From NCBI GenBank assembly GCA_047967505.1, contig CM106539.1: a stretch of DNA of 64,000 nucleotides. One strand, 5' to 3'. Below the pieces are notes generated by a model, which worked only from the letters and a program-made list of their open reading frames with translations, searched no databases and was not told the origin of the DNA. This document shows positions 9,736 to 19,573 of the stretch, one piece after another. The position numbers were made by a program, and so were the translations under genes. Source of the DNA: Dipteris shenzhenensis (lineage: Eukaryota > Polypodiophyta > Polypodiopsida > Gleicheniales). Position 1 is the stretch's first letter. Every line of letters begins with the position of its first letter.

Positions 9736-10163
9736 TTGAGCAGGAAAGAGAGTGAGGATAGTCTATCTCCCACTACAAGGCTACACACTTCCTTCGATGC
9801 AATGAACATAGAAAAAACCAAGGCAAGGCAAGGTGCCTTCACACGTAAGGGCTGCTCCTTGAAGGATTTTTTCAAAATTCACCATTATAAGAGGCGATCT
9901 GCCAATATGCTGGGTTAAAAATTTGGATGGTACTTGGATTTCAGAGCACAACTTGCTGAGGCTTGTGTTTCTCATTTTGCTCGACATTTTGGGCAGGCTG
10001 ATTCTCCATCACAAGATGTGATTTCAGCCGGAAAAGGAACTCCTTCATTATGTCAGTCCAATTCTATCTCCAAAACAGGCTATCCAGCTTGAACTTCCCT
10101 TCACGAAGAGAGAGTTGAAAGATGCCATTCGTAATTGTGGCAAATGGAAGAGTTCCGGTTGGG
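9736..10163 (+). pseudogene. LINE ORF2, segment before and entering the RT domain
   Basis: With frame changes the plus strand gives FFKIHHYKRRSANMLGLK, then LDGTWIS, then PFTKRELKDAIRNCGKWKSSG. These correspond to the linker before the RT (..FFH..RRR.N.I..L...G.W), the PFT.EEL.. segment and the start of the RT fingers of L1-type LINEs. The reading stops at 10163, where a solo LTR begins, and resumes at 11583 with WDGLTLEFY. The join gives SSGWDGLT, where intact LINEs have G(P)DG. At least three frame breaks are present. Confidence 0.6.
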
Positions 10164-11582
10164 TGTTGGAAAGGTCACCTCTCCATCTGTAAGCCCCAAT
10201 ATGAGGAGAGCATGGGGGGGTGGACCTGGGTCTTTAGAGACTAACACATGGACAGGGTTATGTCTGCCATGTGGGCAGGAATCAAAGAGTGAAGGAAAGT
10301 GCTGCAACAAATGGAGCTCATGGATGGAAAGTTGGCTATGGATGTTCAGACTGGATCTGGCCTGGCAGAGGCAGATTTGGAGCATCACCAGATGGCAGGG
10401 TTAACCAGGAGCATAGGCGCCAACGTCACGATCTGTTTGACGGGGTCTGTGGGCAGGTACACAACCTGCAACAGGGCCTAGAAATGGCGCAAGTTGGCAG
10501 GACAAACCAGCAGACAAGTCGCCTGATTAGTGGGCTGGTTGGGCTGGGAATGGACAGCCAACCAGGCCTATTTAAAGGCTGGGTACTAGGCCAGGCCATG
10601 CATGAAAGTGCCCTAGTAATGTGAGGCCCTCACGGGCATTTATGGAGCAGATCAGGTCAGGGCCTGGTCGGCCTGCTTGGGTCGGCCAGAAGCAGCCTGA
10701 CTGGCCGGCTATTTTGACCAGGCCTTGGGTCCTATAACGGAGCACTTGAGCCTCACAACATTACTCAGCAGTGCAGCTTCCAGCAGAGCAGAAAGGAGCA
10801 GCAAAGCACCATCCTTGGGGGCCTACATCCAGAAGCTGAAGGAGTACTAGTGTTGCTGCAGATTTAGCTCAAGTGTCAGGCTGAGACTTGGCTGTCTTCT
10901 AGGGCAGCAAGGAGCTGAGGTCAAAGGATGGAGAGTCTACATACGCTCAAGGTGGAGGCACGCGGGCTCAAGTCTAGAGATATCCGGGAGATAGTAGAAG
11001 TCCATTGTGGTAAGATCAAAGGACCACACTCTTTTGTATTGTGTCCATAGCTTTGGACGGAAATATATATCTCTCCTTTGTATTGAGTCCATAGCTTTGG
11101 ACGGAAATATATATTCTTTTGGTAGCTTCTATATCTGGCTGTATATCTGGCTGATTCATTGTCTATTGATGAGTCTGAACATCTATTTGATATACCTTTG
11201 TAAGACTAGAATAAGTCCAAGAATAAGTCCAATCATACAAATTTAGAATTTTTGTTGTTCTAAAGATCAAAAATCTACAAAGAAAATAAAAGAGAAAATG
11301 AAAGAGAAGAAAAAAGAGGTAAACAAAAACTTTTATGAAAAGCAAAAGGAAGACATACTTAGCAAGCAAAGCAACACTTATGTCGTCATCAGTGCCCAAG
11401 CATAAGCAGCTATACTGGGTTTCTAAAGACCCGCGGAGTCTCTTGGGCAAACCCAGTACTTATGCACATCTATTTGATGCACATAAGTTTAAGAAGTTTG
11501 TGATTCCACTCCACTGTGTGAGCTCCTGAGCTATTCTATCAGTCTTCCACTGTGCGCACCCTTTGTTGGTCCATTTCTATCA
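10164..11582 (+). mobile_element. Solo LTR, 1.42 kb, inserted in LINE RT
   Basis: It starts TGTTGGAAAGGTCACC and ends ..TTTCTATCA. It is flanked by TTGGG (10159-10163) and GTGGG (11583-11587), a 5-bp target duplication with one change. Both flanks are LINE RT coding sequence that becomes contiguous if the insert is removed. Internal marks are CTGTAAGCCCCAATATGAGG, GGCCTGGTCGGCC near 10660, TATTTAAAGG near 10570, CTGTCTTCTAGGGCAGCAAGG near 10895 and a 45-bp tandem duplication (11031-11115). It contains no coding domain. An inverted relative lies at 38689-39405. Confidence 0.65.
11189..11462. repeat. Dispersed 270-bp repeat, copy 1
   Basis: ATATACCTTTGTAAGACTAG through CTCTTGGGCAAACCCAGTAC matches 14605-14875 at about 90 percent, and its right part matches 44125-44215 more weakly. 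It lies inside the solo LTR. It has no clear Pol III boxes or domain. Confidence 0.75.
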
Positions 11583-11800
11583 GTGGGATGGTCTTACGTT
11601 GGAATTTTATCTACAATATTGGGATGCCATTTCACCTGCAATGCTATTGGTTAATCTTGCATGGGACACACAACAGATGCCAGTCCGTTGGAAAAAAGGA
11701 TTGGTGAAATTATTCTCCAAAAAGAACTTATGTGAGTTCTGTACACATTGGAGACCCGTTACAATTAGCCTGTCATCTAAAAGCTGGATGCTGAGATGAT
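11583..11800 (+). pseudogene. LINE ORF2 RT continuation
   Basis: The frame reads WDGLTLEFYLQYW, then MPVRWKKGLVKLFSKK, then WRPVTIS. These are the RT fingers of plant L1-type LINEs (GLT.EFY...W, ..MP..W..G.I.LI.K.., NWRPI.L). It continues the LINE RT broken at 10163. A stop follows near 11798. The palm with its catalytic aspartates is absent, so this is a truncated dead copy. Confidence 0.65.
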
Positions 11801-12423
11801 CGTGGATTGTTTCTTGGGAAGAGAGAGATCACAATCTAGGACATGGGTGCAAAATAGGGAGCAGGCTGAATCACAGCTAATCCCTGCTTTTTTTGCCATG
11901 AGAGTACATGAGGAAAAAGAAACAATTTTTATAGCTTTTTGGGAAAAGCATTCTAAAGCCTGTGCTTTCCAAAAGGGGGAAAAGCAATGGCTTTTGAGAA
12001 AAGCTGTGCTTTCTAAAAGCAGCTAGCCTTGGCCATCACTTCTACATCAGTGTATGCTCTTAGCACAGCATCTCCATCCACAAGAGACTCTCCTACAACT
12101 ATTGTGATTCAGAGAAGGTGCATCCTAGGTGGATTTCAACAGATTTCCAGCCTTTGCCTTCATTGTTTCATATCTAGGTGAGCCAGATTTGCTGTTCTAG
12201 ACATCCTTCTCCTGCTATACACTTGCAATTTGCAGTTTTCCCTCTTATGGCAGCTTGAAAGTCCAATTTCAAATTTCGCCTACCAAGTTCCAAGATCCTG
12301 ACTTGCGCCACAACAGTTTGCCTTGCATTTCGGACAACTTTCTAGCCTCGAAATCAAATTTCGCTGCTCCAAAGCAGCCAAACTCAGATTTCTCTCTACC
12401 TGAACTCTTCAAGGTTAGACGAT
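11801..12423. other. No gene recognised; probable gypsy leader
   Basis: AAAAGC and TGTGCTTTC units recur near 11944-12020. From about 12250 the sequence is CT-rich and leads into the gypsy gag start, so it may be the 5' untranslated region of that element. No LTR boundary is clear. Confidence 0.35.
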
Positions 12424-13100
12424 TTGCAAGATAATCCGATGACTGATCAGAATCACTCATCCCAAGGTGAAATTCAGGGTGTGGATCATGGTATGGACCT
12501 ATATAGAGGTGATAATCAAGGTTTATACAATGATCTAATCACAAAGGACGCTCTCAAGGACTTCTTGACCACTTTGGACGTGAGATTTGATGCGGTCACC
12601 TTGAATCATTCACAGCTGGTTCAACAGATCGACACTTACACTATTCCATCACGTTCGTGACGAATACCATCCAAGCTCTTACTCAAGTAGATGCTATGGC
12701 TCCTATTATGGGCCCAAATCATTCACAACTGGTTTAACATATCAATGCATACAATGTTCCATCACGTTCATGACGAAGACCGTCCAAGCTCTTACTTGTG
12801 AAGATGCTATATGGCTTCTGCTATGGGCCCAAACATCACTCCGGATCCGTATTCCAGAGAATAGAAGGCTAGCACCAAGGAGGTGGTGGGTACTTGGCTA
12901 CATAAGTGGCAGGTAAACTTCCAATTTCACCCCTATGTTGATGACAAAAGAATTCAGCTTGCAGTAGGATATTTGTCAGGCAAAGCACTCCTTTGGTGGA
13001 AGGCATTACGGCCAAACCTTACCACACGGGCTCAATCTGAAGATACCTTCAAGAAAGAATTCCTCAAGGAGGAAGAAGATTAAGAAATTGTGGGCAAGTT
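12424..13100 (+). pseudogene. Ty3/gypsy gag relict
   Basis: The first frame (from 12424) is hydrophilic, with DLITKDALKDFLTTLD and a VRFDAVTLNHSQLVQQI helix, typical of a Gag N-terminus. After a break, 12883-13083 reads VGTWLHKWQVNFQFHPYVDD, then VGYLSGKALLWWKAL and TFKKEFLKEEE. This matches the retrotransposon Gag capsid core (..W...A..WW...). A 113-bp tandem duplication (12604-12831) disrupts the middle. No zinc knuckle is seen. The pol pieces that follow on the same strand belong to the same element. Confidence 0.65.
12604..12831. repeat. 113-bp tandem duplication in gypsy gag
   Basis: AATCATTCACA.CTGGTT through GCTATGGGCCCA occurs twice, at 12604-12716 and 12717-12831, with about 80 percent identity. 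A period of about 113 bp is not a multiple of three and breaks the Gag frame. Confidence 0.75.
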
Positions 13101-13369
13101 TAAAGCCCTCGACATGGCCAAGAAGAATCTCAGTTTTAAGAATTATCTACAGAAATTCAAAGACTTTAGACACGTGGGACAAAGATGAATCCCACCGCTT
13201 TGTTGAGATTCTTTATATTCATCCCTCCAAGGTATCTCCAATGCAACTGTGAAATATATTGTACCAACTTCATATGATGTGCTACAATATGTCCTAATTC
13301 TTTCTTCATTGTTGTTTTTGTTAAAGACAAGAATGATGTAAGTGTGTTTCAACACCAGAAATAAAGAAG

Positions 13370-14112
13370 TTATTTGATGTACTTCCAGCTAAACTGTCAC
13401 AAGGTTTACCTCTAGAAAGGACAATAGATCATCGCATAGACTTAGTCCCTAGCACTCAGCCTATAAGTATTCCACCTGAGCCAGTTAGAGGAGGATGAGT
13501 TGGCGAGGCAACTTCAGAACTACCTGAAGATGGGTTACATACGCCCAAGTAGATCACCCTAGGGTGCTCCTATCTTTTTAAGAAATAAAAAAAGATAATA
13601 CGTGGAGAATGTGTGTGCTGATTATAAACAATTGAATAAAGTGACAATGAAGAATAAGTATTCTCTCGCAACCTTTCAACAAATGATGAACAACTTATTC
13701 TGAGATTATTTGAGCAAGCTTATTAAGGAAATCAATACGTGATTATTCTAAAACCACAATTTCCTTAACCAACATATTAAAAGATCGTGGACATCAGTCC
13801 AATCAACCTATCACTTGGAATTGAGCAAGGCTTTTGACACGATGAAAGTTTCTATCTCAAGGAAGCACACGTTCTAGCATTGCCCGATCCTACCCGACCT
13901 TATGTTTTGGATACCAATGCGAGTGATTATGCAGTTGGAGCCTCATTATTCCAAGATGGTAGACCAGTTGCTTTTGAAAATAAAAAGTTAGATGACACTC
14001 TATTGTGTTGGTCAACACTAGAAAAGGAACTTTATGTTGTGATGTATGCTCTTAAAGTTGGAGAAACTATCTGTATAAATTTTCAAATTGACAACAGAGC
14101 CCGGGAAGCCAT
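13370..14112 (+). pseudogene. Ty3/gypsy RT and RNase H relict
   Basis: The reading starts with FDVLPAKLSQGLP, HRIDLVP, then PISIPPEPV, the segment before the gypsy RT. Fragments of the RT core follow (CADYKQLNKVT.KNKYSLATF, near 13620-13680). The catalytic YVDD region is missing. At 13880 RNase H begins with PDPTRPYVLDTNASDYAVGA, then LFQDGRPVAFENKKL and EKELYVVMYALK, where DTNASD has the first catalytic Asp position. Many stops and a deletion between RT and RNase H show that it is inactive. Confidence 0.7.
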
Positions 14113-14155
14113 ATGCAACACATCAAGGCCAGTCCCCATAGTTGTCTGCACGTGA

Positions 14156-14602
14156 CCAAGGCTGACCTCCTAAGGAGCATAGGCTTATTACAGTCGTTGC
14201 AAACTCTTAGCAATAAATGGGAAAGCATTTACATGGATCTTATCACGGGTTTGCCAAGAACGCACAAGGTTCATGATGCCATATGGGTTACAGTACATCG
14301 TTTAACAAAGATGGCTAGATTTTTACCTACTAGCTCAACTGTTCCAACAAATCGATTGGCTCAGTAGTTTGTTGACAAGTTATTTTGCTTGTATGGTTTG
14401 CCTACCGACATAGTCAATGATAGAGATTCCAAGTGTACGAGTGATTTCTGGACACTTATCTTTGACAAGTGAGATACCACTCTTAGTTTTGAGTTCCTCT
14501 AAACATACATAGACTGATGGCCAGACAGAAGTGGTAAACCAAGCTTTCAAAGATATGCTTCATGCATATGTTTCCAAGAGGCAGCCTTCATGGGAAAAAT
14601 AT
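14156..14602 (+). pseudogene. Ty3/gypsy integrase core, first part
   Basis: From about 14190 the frame reads SLQTLSNKWESIYMDLITGL, then AIWVTVHRLTKMARFLP, and with one stop FVDKLFCLYGLPTDIVNDRD and TDGQTEVVNQAF. These are the integrase core motifs W..I.MDFI..LP, VDR.TK.AHF.P, the second catalytic Asp in the DRD block, and the TDGQTE.VN block that holds the catalytic Glu. The gene is cut at 14602 by a 942-bp insertion and continues at 15545. Confidence 0.75.
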
Positions 14603-14604
14603 AT

Positions 14605-14875
14605 TATATACCTTTGTAAGACTAGAATATGTCCAATCATACAAATTTAGATTTTTTGTTGTTCTAAAGTCCAAAAATCTACACAGAAAATAAAAAGAGA
14701 AAACGAAAGAGAAGAAAAAAGAGGAAACAAAAACTTTCTGAAAAATGAAAGGAAGACATACTTAGCAAGCAAAGAAACACTTATGTCGTCATTAGTGCCC
14801 AAGCATAAGCAGCTATACTGGGTTTCTAAAAACCCGTGGAGTCTCTTGGGCAAACCCGGCACTTACTAAAATACG
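14605..14875. repeat. Dispersed 270-bp repeat, copy 2
   Basis: Same sequence as 11189-11462 with a short internal difference near TAAGTCCAAGAATAAG. It lies at the left edge of the 942-bp insertion, so the repeat and the insertion share a boundary. Confidence 0.75.
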
Positions 14876-14974
14876 TCAAATAAACAAAAGAGAAAATAAA
14901 GAATAAAGGAAGAAGGTGACTAAGCAAAAATAACCAAGCAAATCAAGAAACAAAATCTTCCAAAAAACAGGAAT

Positions 14975-14977
<3 letters not shown>

Positions 14978-15006
<29 letters not shown>
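14978..15006. repeat. (CT)n microsatellite
   Basis: About 14 uninterrupted CT units, inside the 942-bp insertion. Confidence 0.95.
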
Positions 15007-15010
<4 letters not shown>

Positions 15011-15544
15011 AACATGAAAAAATAAAAGAACCCCTTACACTTATGTACCGCTTCCTACAAAAATGCAAAACTACAGTCCTAACTTCGAAAGCACATGAAT
15101 ACTCAATCACACTCTATTTTCAAACTAAAAGAAAAACGGGCTATTCAGCTCCCCTGCTTTTTGTTTTCAGCTGTTCAATCATTCTAAACATGCCTAAGGC
15201 CGATACACCATAGATAAAAGACTTCATATCTAAGATTGTGCGTACTTTTTTCATTATTTTTCTTGGATTATACCTCTTGTGTATTAGTAAAGTGATCAAA
15301 TCACTAAATTGAGTGATGAAAGACTCCTTAGTTGTACAAAGGCGGGGAAATCTATGTAATTGGGAAGAAATGACTCCATATTTTGCCAAATCAAAAATGT
15401 TTTGAGTCAATGTGAGGCATTTTTATAATGTGTAAACAACTACATTCAGGTTGTTCACGTTTATAATATATATCAACCTCTAATCCTATGGAAGATTAAA
15501 AAAGTCTAAGATCTAAGAGAGCACAAGAATCCCCTCTTGAAGTA

Positions 15545-16247
15545 CCTTCATGGGGAAAATATTTACCAATGATTAATAATAGTGCAAAGCATTCAAGTAC
15601 AGGTTTTAGCCCTTTTATGCTTATGTACGAATTTCAACCTAAGTCGTGAATTCAAGGGAATCAAGGACGATGGTGCAAGATCATTTTTGCAAGATATGCA
15701 AGAGATGTTGCAATTTGCAAAGGAGTCTATTAGAAGTGCCCAAGATCGGGACAAATTTAATTATAATTGACATCGTTCCCTGTGAGAGTTTTCTCAATGA
15801 ACGATGGTATTTTTACGAGTTCCAAAGGAATCTAAGAGTCTTTGTTAAGGAACGATAGTATTTTTATGAGTTCCAAAGGAATCTAAGAGCCCCAGTACTG
15901 ATAGGGTTAAAAAATTATCCTCTAGATACTTTGGATTAGAAGGAGAATTGGACAAGTTGCATATGAACTAGAATTGCCTCCTAATGTAAGAGTTCATCCA
16001 GTTTTTCATGTCAAGAGACTAAAGAAATACTAGGTGCTGAGGATCAATTGGTAACTCGTCAAGAACTTATAGGAGCCTTGTACCACATGAACCTGAAAAT
16101 TTTCTTGGATTTTGTGAATGTCAAGTCAAAAATAGGACAATCATAGAATACATGATTAAGTGAAAGGATCATGTTGAGGAGAATTCTATATTCAATAACC
16201 TTCAAAGAGAGTTTTCGTACTTTCTTATGAACACACAAGTGAGTTCT
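15545..16247 (+). pseudogene. Ty3/gypsy integrase C-terminus with chromodomain-like end
   Basis: The integrase resumes as PSWGKYLPMINNSAKHSSTG then FSPFMLMYEFQP, followed by ARSFLQDMQEMLQFAKESI and AQDRDKFNYN. Near 16080-16210 the frame gives PENFLGFCECQVKNRTI, IEYMIK and HVEENSIF. This matches a degenerate chromodomain (..R.R...YLVKWK..P.E..TWE..), which would place the element among chromoviruses (Tekay/CRM/Reina-type). Stops are frequent. A purine tract and LTR follow directly. Confidence 0.6.
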
Positions 16248-16520
16248 TAGAGGAGGGGGAGCATGTCATGTGCATGGACCATATATGACGTGTGCTTTAG
16301 ACACATAAGATTACCTAGGAAGCCTTGGGAGGCCTAGGACTACACTTTCAACTAGTTCTTCCTTGCCGGTCTGGATCCTGGATTGGGTCGTCGATGCCAC
16401 CTACTTCCTAGCGTAGCCCAAGACTCAGCAATAGTTCCAAGGCCCTTGGGCACTGTAGGAAAACGTGGCCGATGCCACCAATGCCACGTGTCAACACCAT
16501 AAGCGCCGGGTGCGGGGGGT
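16248..16520 (+). mobile_element. Gypsy polypurine tract and 3' LTR start
   Basis: TAGAGGAGGGGGA (16248-16260) is a polypurine tract, and TGTCATGTGCATGG starts the LTR at 16264. The LTR reads to about 16520, where sequence related to the copia LTR begins. No 3' end could be set, and no matching 5' LTR is visible before 12424. Confidence 0.5.
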
Positions 16521-16665
16521 CCCACTGCTGACCAATTTAATTTAATAAGCTAGTTAGGGGCACTTTTCCCTCTTTAAGAGGTTTTTCCCCCTAACCGCAG
16601 TTAGTCCACTAACTATGGTTAGTGACTACTAAGGTTTTGTCACTAGGACAAAACCTTATCTCTCA
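16520..16665 (+). mobile_element. Inverted fragment of the copia LTR
   Basis: GAGGTTTTTCCCCCTAACC followed by AGTTAGT.CACTAACTA and GGTTAGTGA, then AAGGTTTTGTCACT and GACAAAACCT, matches the reverse complement of 20790-20885. The copia element next to it is on the minus strand, so this LTR piece is opposite in direction to the element it abuts. It is probably a remnant of a second family member that truncated the RT gene. Confidence 0.65.
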
Positions 16666-17410
16666 CTCTGGATGTAGGAGCAAAAGTCTCCTCATAGTAT
16701 ATGCCCTTTTTCTGAGCATATCCTTTTGCGACCAACCTTGCCTTGTACCTATCAATGGTGCCATCTGGCTTTCTTTTAACTTTGAAAACCCACCGTGTAC
16801 CTAAGGCATGTTTACCTGGTGGCAAATCGACAACTTCCCATGTCTGATTTTTCTGAATGGACTGCAACTCATCGTGCATGGCATTCATCCAATGCACATT
16901 ATCATGTGCCTCTTCAAAAGTCTCAAGTCCCTCTTCATCAAGAAGAGTACCTGCATAAGCTGATTCAACTGAAAGAGCACCTCCCCCATGCCTTACTGCA
17001 CTAGGAGTTCTGCCAGGTAATGGAGCATCAATTTTACTCTCCCTGAGAGTTTGTAACAGCCAATTTGAGACTGTTTTTACTGCATGTATATCTGTAATTT
17101 CTTGTTGAACAACCTCTTCCACTGCTTGTGGAGGTAGTAAGTCATCCTGTGGCTGAATCGGAGCATGTGGAGGTATCTGAAAATTCTGATTTGCATCAGA
17201 TATATCAGCTGGGGAACCCAAGGCAATGGGTAGTAACCCCTCAAAGACATCATCGGAAGAAGAAGGTAAATCAAATTCAGCTTGAGTGTGAGCTGAATTT
17301 TCTGAAAATATAACATCTCTACTGACAATAATCTTTCGTGTGACAAGATTGTAGAGACAGTAGCCCTTGCTCTTTGCACTGTACCCAACAAAAATGCATT
17401 TAATTGCCAT
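16643..17410 (-). pseudogene. Copia RT N-terminal half and integrase-RT linker
   Basis: The 255-codon frame starts IKCIFVGYSAKSKGYCLYN, the conserved segment between integrase and RT in copia polyproteins, followed by an acidic linker. Near residues 175-250 it has MHDELQSIQKNQTWEVVDLP, GTRWVFKVKRKPDG and YKARLVAKGYAQKKGIYYEE, the RT fingers. It stops right after TFAPTSRV, where sequence from the inverted LTR begins, so the catalytic YVDD is lost. The join to integrase at 17400 lacks about 80-100 expected residues. Confidence 0.85.
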
Positions 17411-17987
17411 TTTCCTGAGGAGTTAGCCTCATTGTAAGCTGATGTACTATGCCCTTGTCTTTCAAAAAAGCATCAAAATCTACAGACAAATACTCCCCTC
17501 CTCTATCTATGCATAATGTCTGTATCTTGAGTCTGGATTTATTCTCAACCATGGCTGCAAAGTGTTTGAAAACCATTAACACTTCTAATTTGCGTTTCAG
17601 CCCATAAACCAAAGTGTAGTTGGAGTAGTCATCTATAAAAGTGACAAAGTAAAGAAGACCACCCAATGATGGAGTCCTCATGGGACCACAGACATCACTA
17701 TGGATAAGCTGTAATTTTCGAACAGCTTTTACTGATCCATCCTTCTTAAAAGGAGATCTGTGCATTTTACCAAGAATGCACCCTTCACAGGCATGTGGAG
17801 GAGGTGTTTCAAGAGGAGGCAATGCATCAACCATGGCATGTTTTTGAAGCGTCATCAAGCTACCATAATGCATGTGTCCATATCTGGCATGCCATAACTC
17901 CGCATTCTTCATAGCAGTAGTAGGAGTGGAAACTGCAAGAGCATGTGCTGGACTTTTCTCATACATGTCAAGCTGAAAAAATACCAC
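17400..17987 (-). pseudogene. Copia integrase, C-terminally deleted
   Basis: It has the zinc-binding HHCC part (AELWHARYGHMHYGSL, then ACEGCILGKMHR near residues 32-75) and the catalytic core: HSDVCGPM with the first Asp, FIDDYSNYTLVY, CIDRGGEYLS with the second Asp, and TPQENGN, where the catalytic Glu position lies near residue 193. It then stops, and the next recognisable codons are from the linker before RT. The frame is otherwise open for 195 codons. Confidence 0.85.
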
Positions 17988-17993
17988 GTAACA

Positions 17994-18207
17994 AAGTGCC
18001 AGACAATCTCAAGGCATAGTCATGCTCTCTATCATGGACTGCACACTTGTCATCTTCAAAAATGACCTGCAATCCAGCTCTGTTAAGAGTGGACACTGAA
18101 AAGTGCCAGACAATCTCAAGGCATAGTCATGCTCTCTATCATGGACTGCACACTTGTCATCTTTAAAAATGACCTGAAATCCAGCTCTGTTAAGAGTGGA
18201 CACTGAA
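17994..18207. repeat. Perfectly adjacent 107-bp tandem duplication
   Basis: Units 17994-18100 and 18101-18207 differ at only two bases by eye. The unit lies in the protease-integrase linker of copia element 1. Since 107 is not a multiple of three, it shifts the pol frame. High identity says that it is recent compared with the other damage. Confidence 0.9.
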
Positions 18208-18554
18208 AGTAGATTTTTTGTGATACCAGGCACATACAAGACATCAGAAATTTTGAATGTTGAGCCATCAATGGCTGTAAGTTCAACTTCTCCTGTACCA
18301 CGCACTGAATAGGAGGAGTTGTTGGCACATGTGACCTTTTTACCAACGGGTGGTGGATGCAGAGATGTGAAAAGACACTTCCTGGAAGTGATATGCTTTG
18401 AGGCACCGCTGTCAAAATACCATGTATTTTGTGTCTCGTTGACACTGAAAGCTGATGCATCCTTGGAAGAATCATAACTGCATGTCAGAAAAGCATAAGA
18501 GTCATTACAAGTGGCTGTACTATCCGGAGCAGCAACTGAGAGTCTGAAATGCAA
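18009..18554 (-). pseudogene. Copia protease region
   Basis: The frame contains WYFDSGASKHIT near residues 45-56, the aspartic protease active site (DSGA) of copia elements, followed by VTCANNSSYSVRGTGEVEL, then LYVPGITKNLLSVS, the flap and C-terminal part. It continues from the gag frame after a shift near 18485-18554. The downstream end runs into the 107-bp duplication. Confidence 0.8.
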
Positions 18555-19573
18555 GACAAGAAGGCATAGTCGTGCTCCACAAAGTTGGTTGTAGCTTGCT
18601 CGTTGTCAGATGCATGAGGAGCTGAATCTGAAACAGCCATACCGGAGCTGTTTTTCTTTTCTTTTGCAAGCCTTTTCTTGCATTCTCCAATGTAGTGACC
18701 TGCCTTTTTGCAGTAATGACATATTCCCTTCTTCTTGGGTTTACCTGCATCGCCCTTAGCCTTTTGAGAAGGCTGTCCTGAACCACTGGAAGGCTGATTT
18801 GCTGAAGTCTTTGCCTGTCCCTTTACTTTAGGCTTGAATTTTGAAAGCATGGCATGTTCACCTGCGCGTGAAGCCATGTTTTTCCTGGTGTGCTCTTCCT
18901 GCAGCAGAAGTCCTATCAACTCGTGAAAATTGAGAGGATTTGCACCCCCCCTCAACTACAAATTCAGCGAGGTATGAAAGCTGAGATAAGACTCAGGAAG
19001 AGAATTCAGAGTAGTGGTAATCATCTCTAAATCAGTAATGATCTCATCAATATTCAGCAGTTGCTCTCGTGAATCCTGTAGCTTTGTGAGGTGCACTGAC
19101 ATGGAGTCACCCTCTTCCATATGTGTATGAGACAATTCTCTTTTCAAAAAAGACACCATGGCATCATTCCGAGCTGTATACATGCTCTCCAAAATATCCC
19201 ATGCTGCCTTTGAGGTCTTACACGACCGGATATGCGGAATGATGAATCTTTTCACTGAAAGAGAAATACACGACAAAGCTAAAGCATCACGTGAATCCCA
19301 TCTCTTCTACTCTGGAGTCGTAGGTATAAGTGCACCAATGACTTGTGCTGCAGCTATACCCTGTGCACGACCTCTGCCTCCTCCTTGTTGGGGAGGGGTA
19401 TTAGGTGCCACATTTGCTGGCCGGAACTCGTCCCCATTTACATAGTCCCACAAATTACAGGAAATCAGAATATTGCGTACCATAAAACTCTAGAGGGAGT
19501 AGTTGGTACCATCCAGTTTATCCTCTTGTGAGAGACCACTGAACTGGAAATCATTCTGATTTTGCTGGGCCAT
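18485..19573 (-). pseudogene. Copia gag with three in-frame stops
   Basis: The start at 19573 (MAQQNQNDFQFSGL) fits copia Gag. The core reads KLDGTNYSL, RFIIPHIRSCKTSKAAWDIL, LKRELSHTHMEEGDSM and LNSLPESYLSFHTSL, the UBN2/capsid pattern. A zinc knuckle CHYCKKAGHYIGEC lies at about 18721-18680 with all CCHC residues. In-frame stops follow TNYSL, TPE and SLNL, so the protein cannot be made whole. A Gly/Gln-rich insert (PPQQGGGRGRAQG) is unusual but seen in some copia Gags. Confidence 0.8.

Larger units (their letters stand above)
14603..15544. mobile_element. 942-bp insertion with 18-bp target duplication
   Basis: The insert is bounded by CCTTCATGGGAAAAATAT (14585-14602) and CCTTCATGGGGAAAATAT (15545-15562), 17 of 18 identical. 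Removing it and one copy restores gypsy integrase codons (..PSWEKYLPM..). Long duplications of this kind are made by LINE/SINE retroposition. The insert carries copy 2 of the 270-bp dispersed repeat, a CT microsatellite and A-rich sequence, but no recognised ORF or poly(A). Its class therefore rests on the duplication alone. Confidence 0.65.

Noticed and set aside
10271-10624. 117-codon plus-strand ORF
   Set aside because: Lies wholly inside the solo LTR, whose relatives do not keep the frame.
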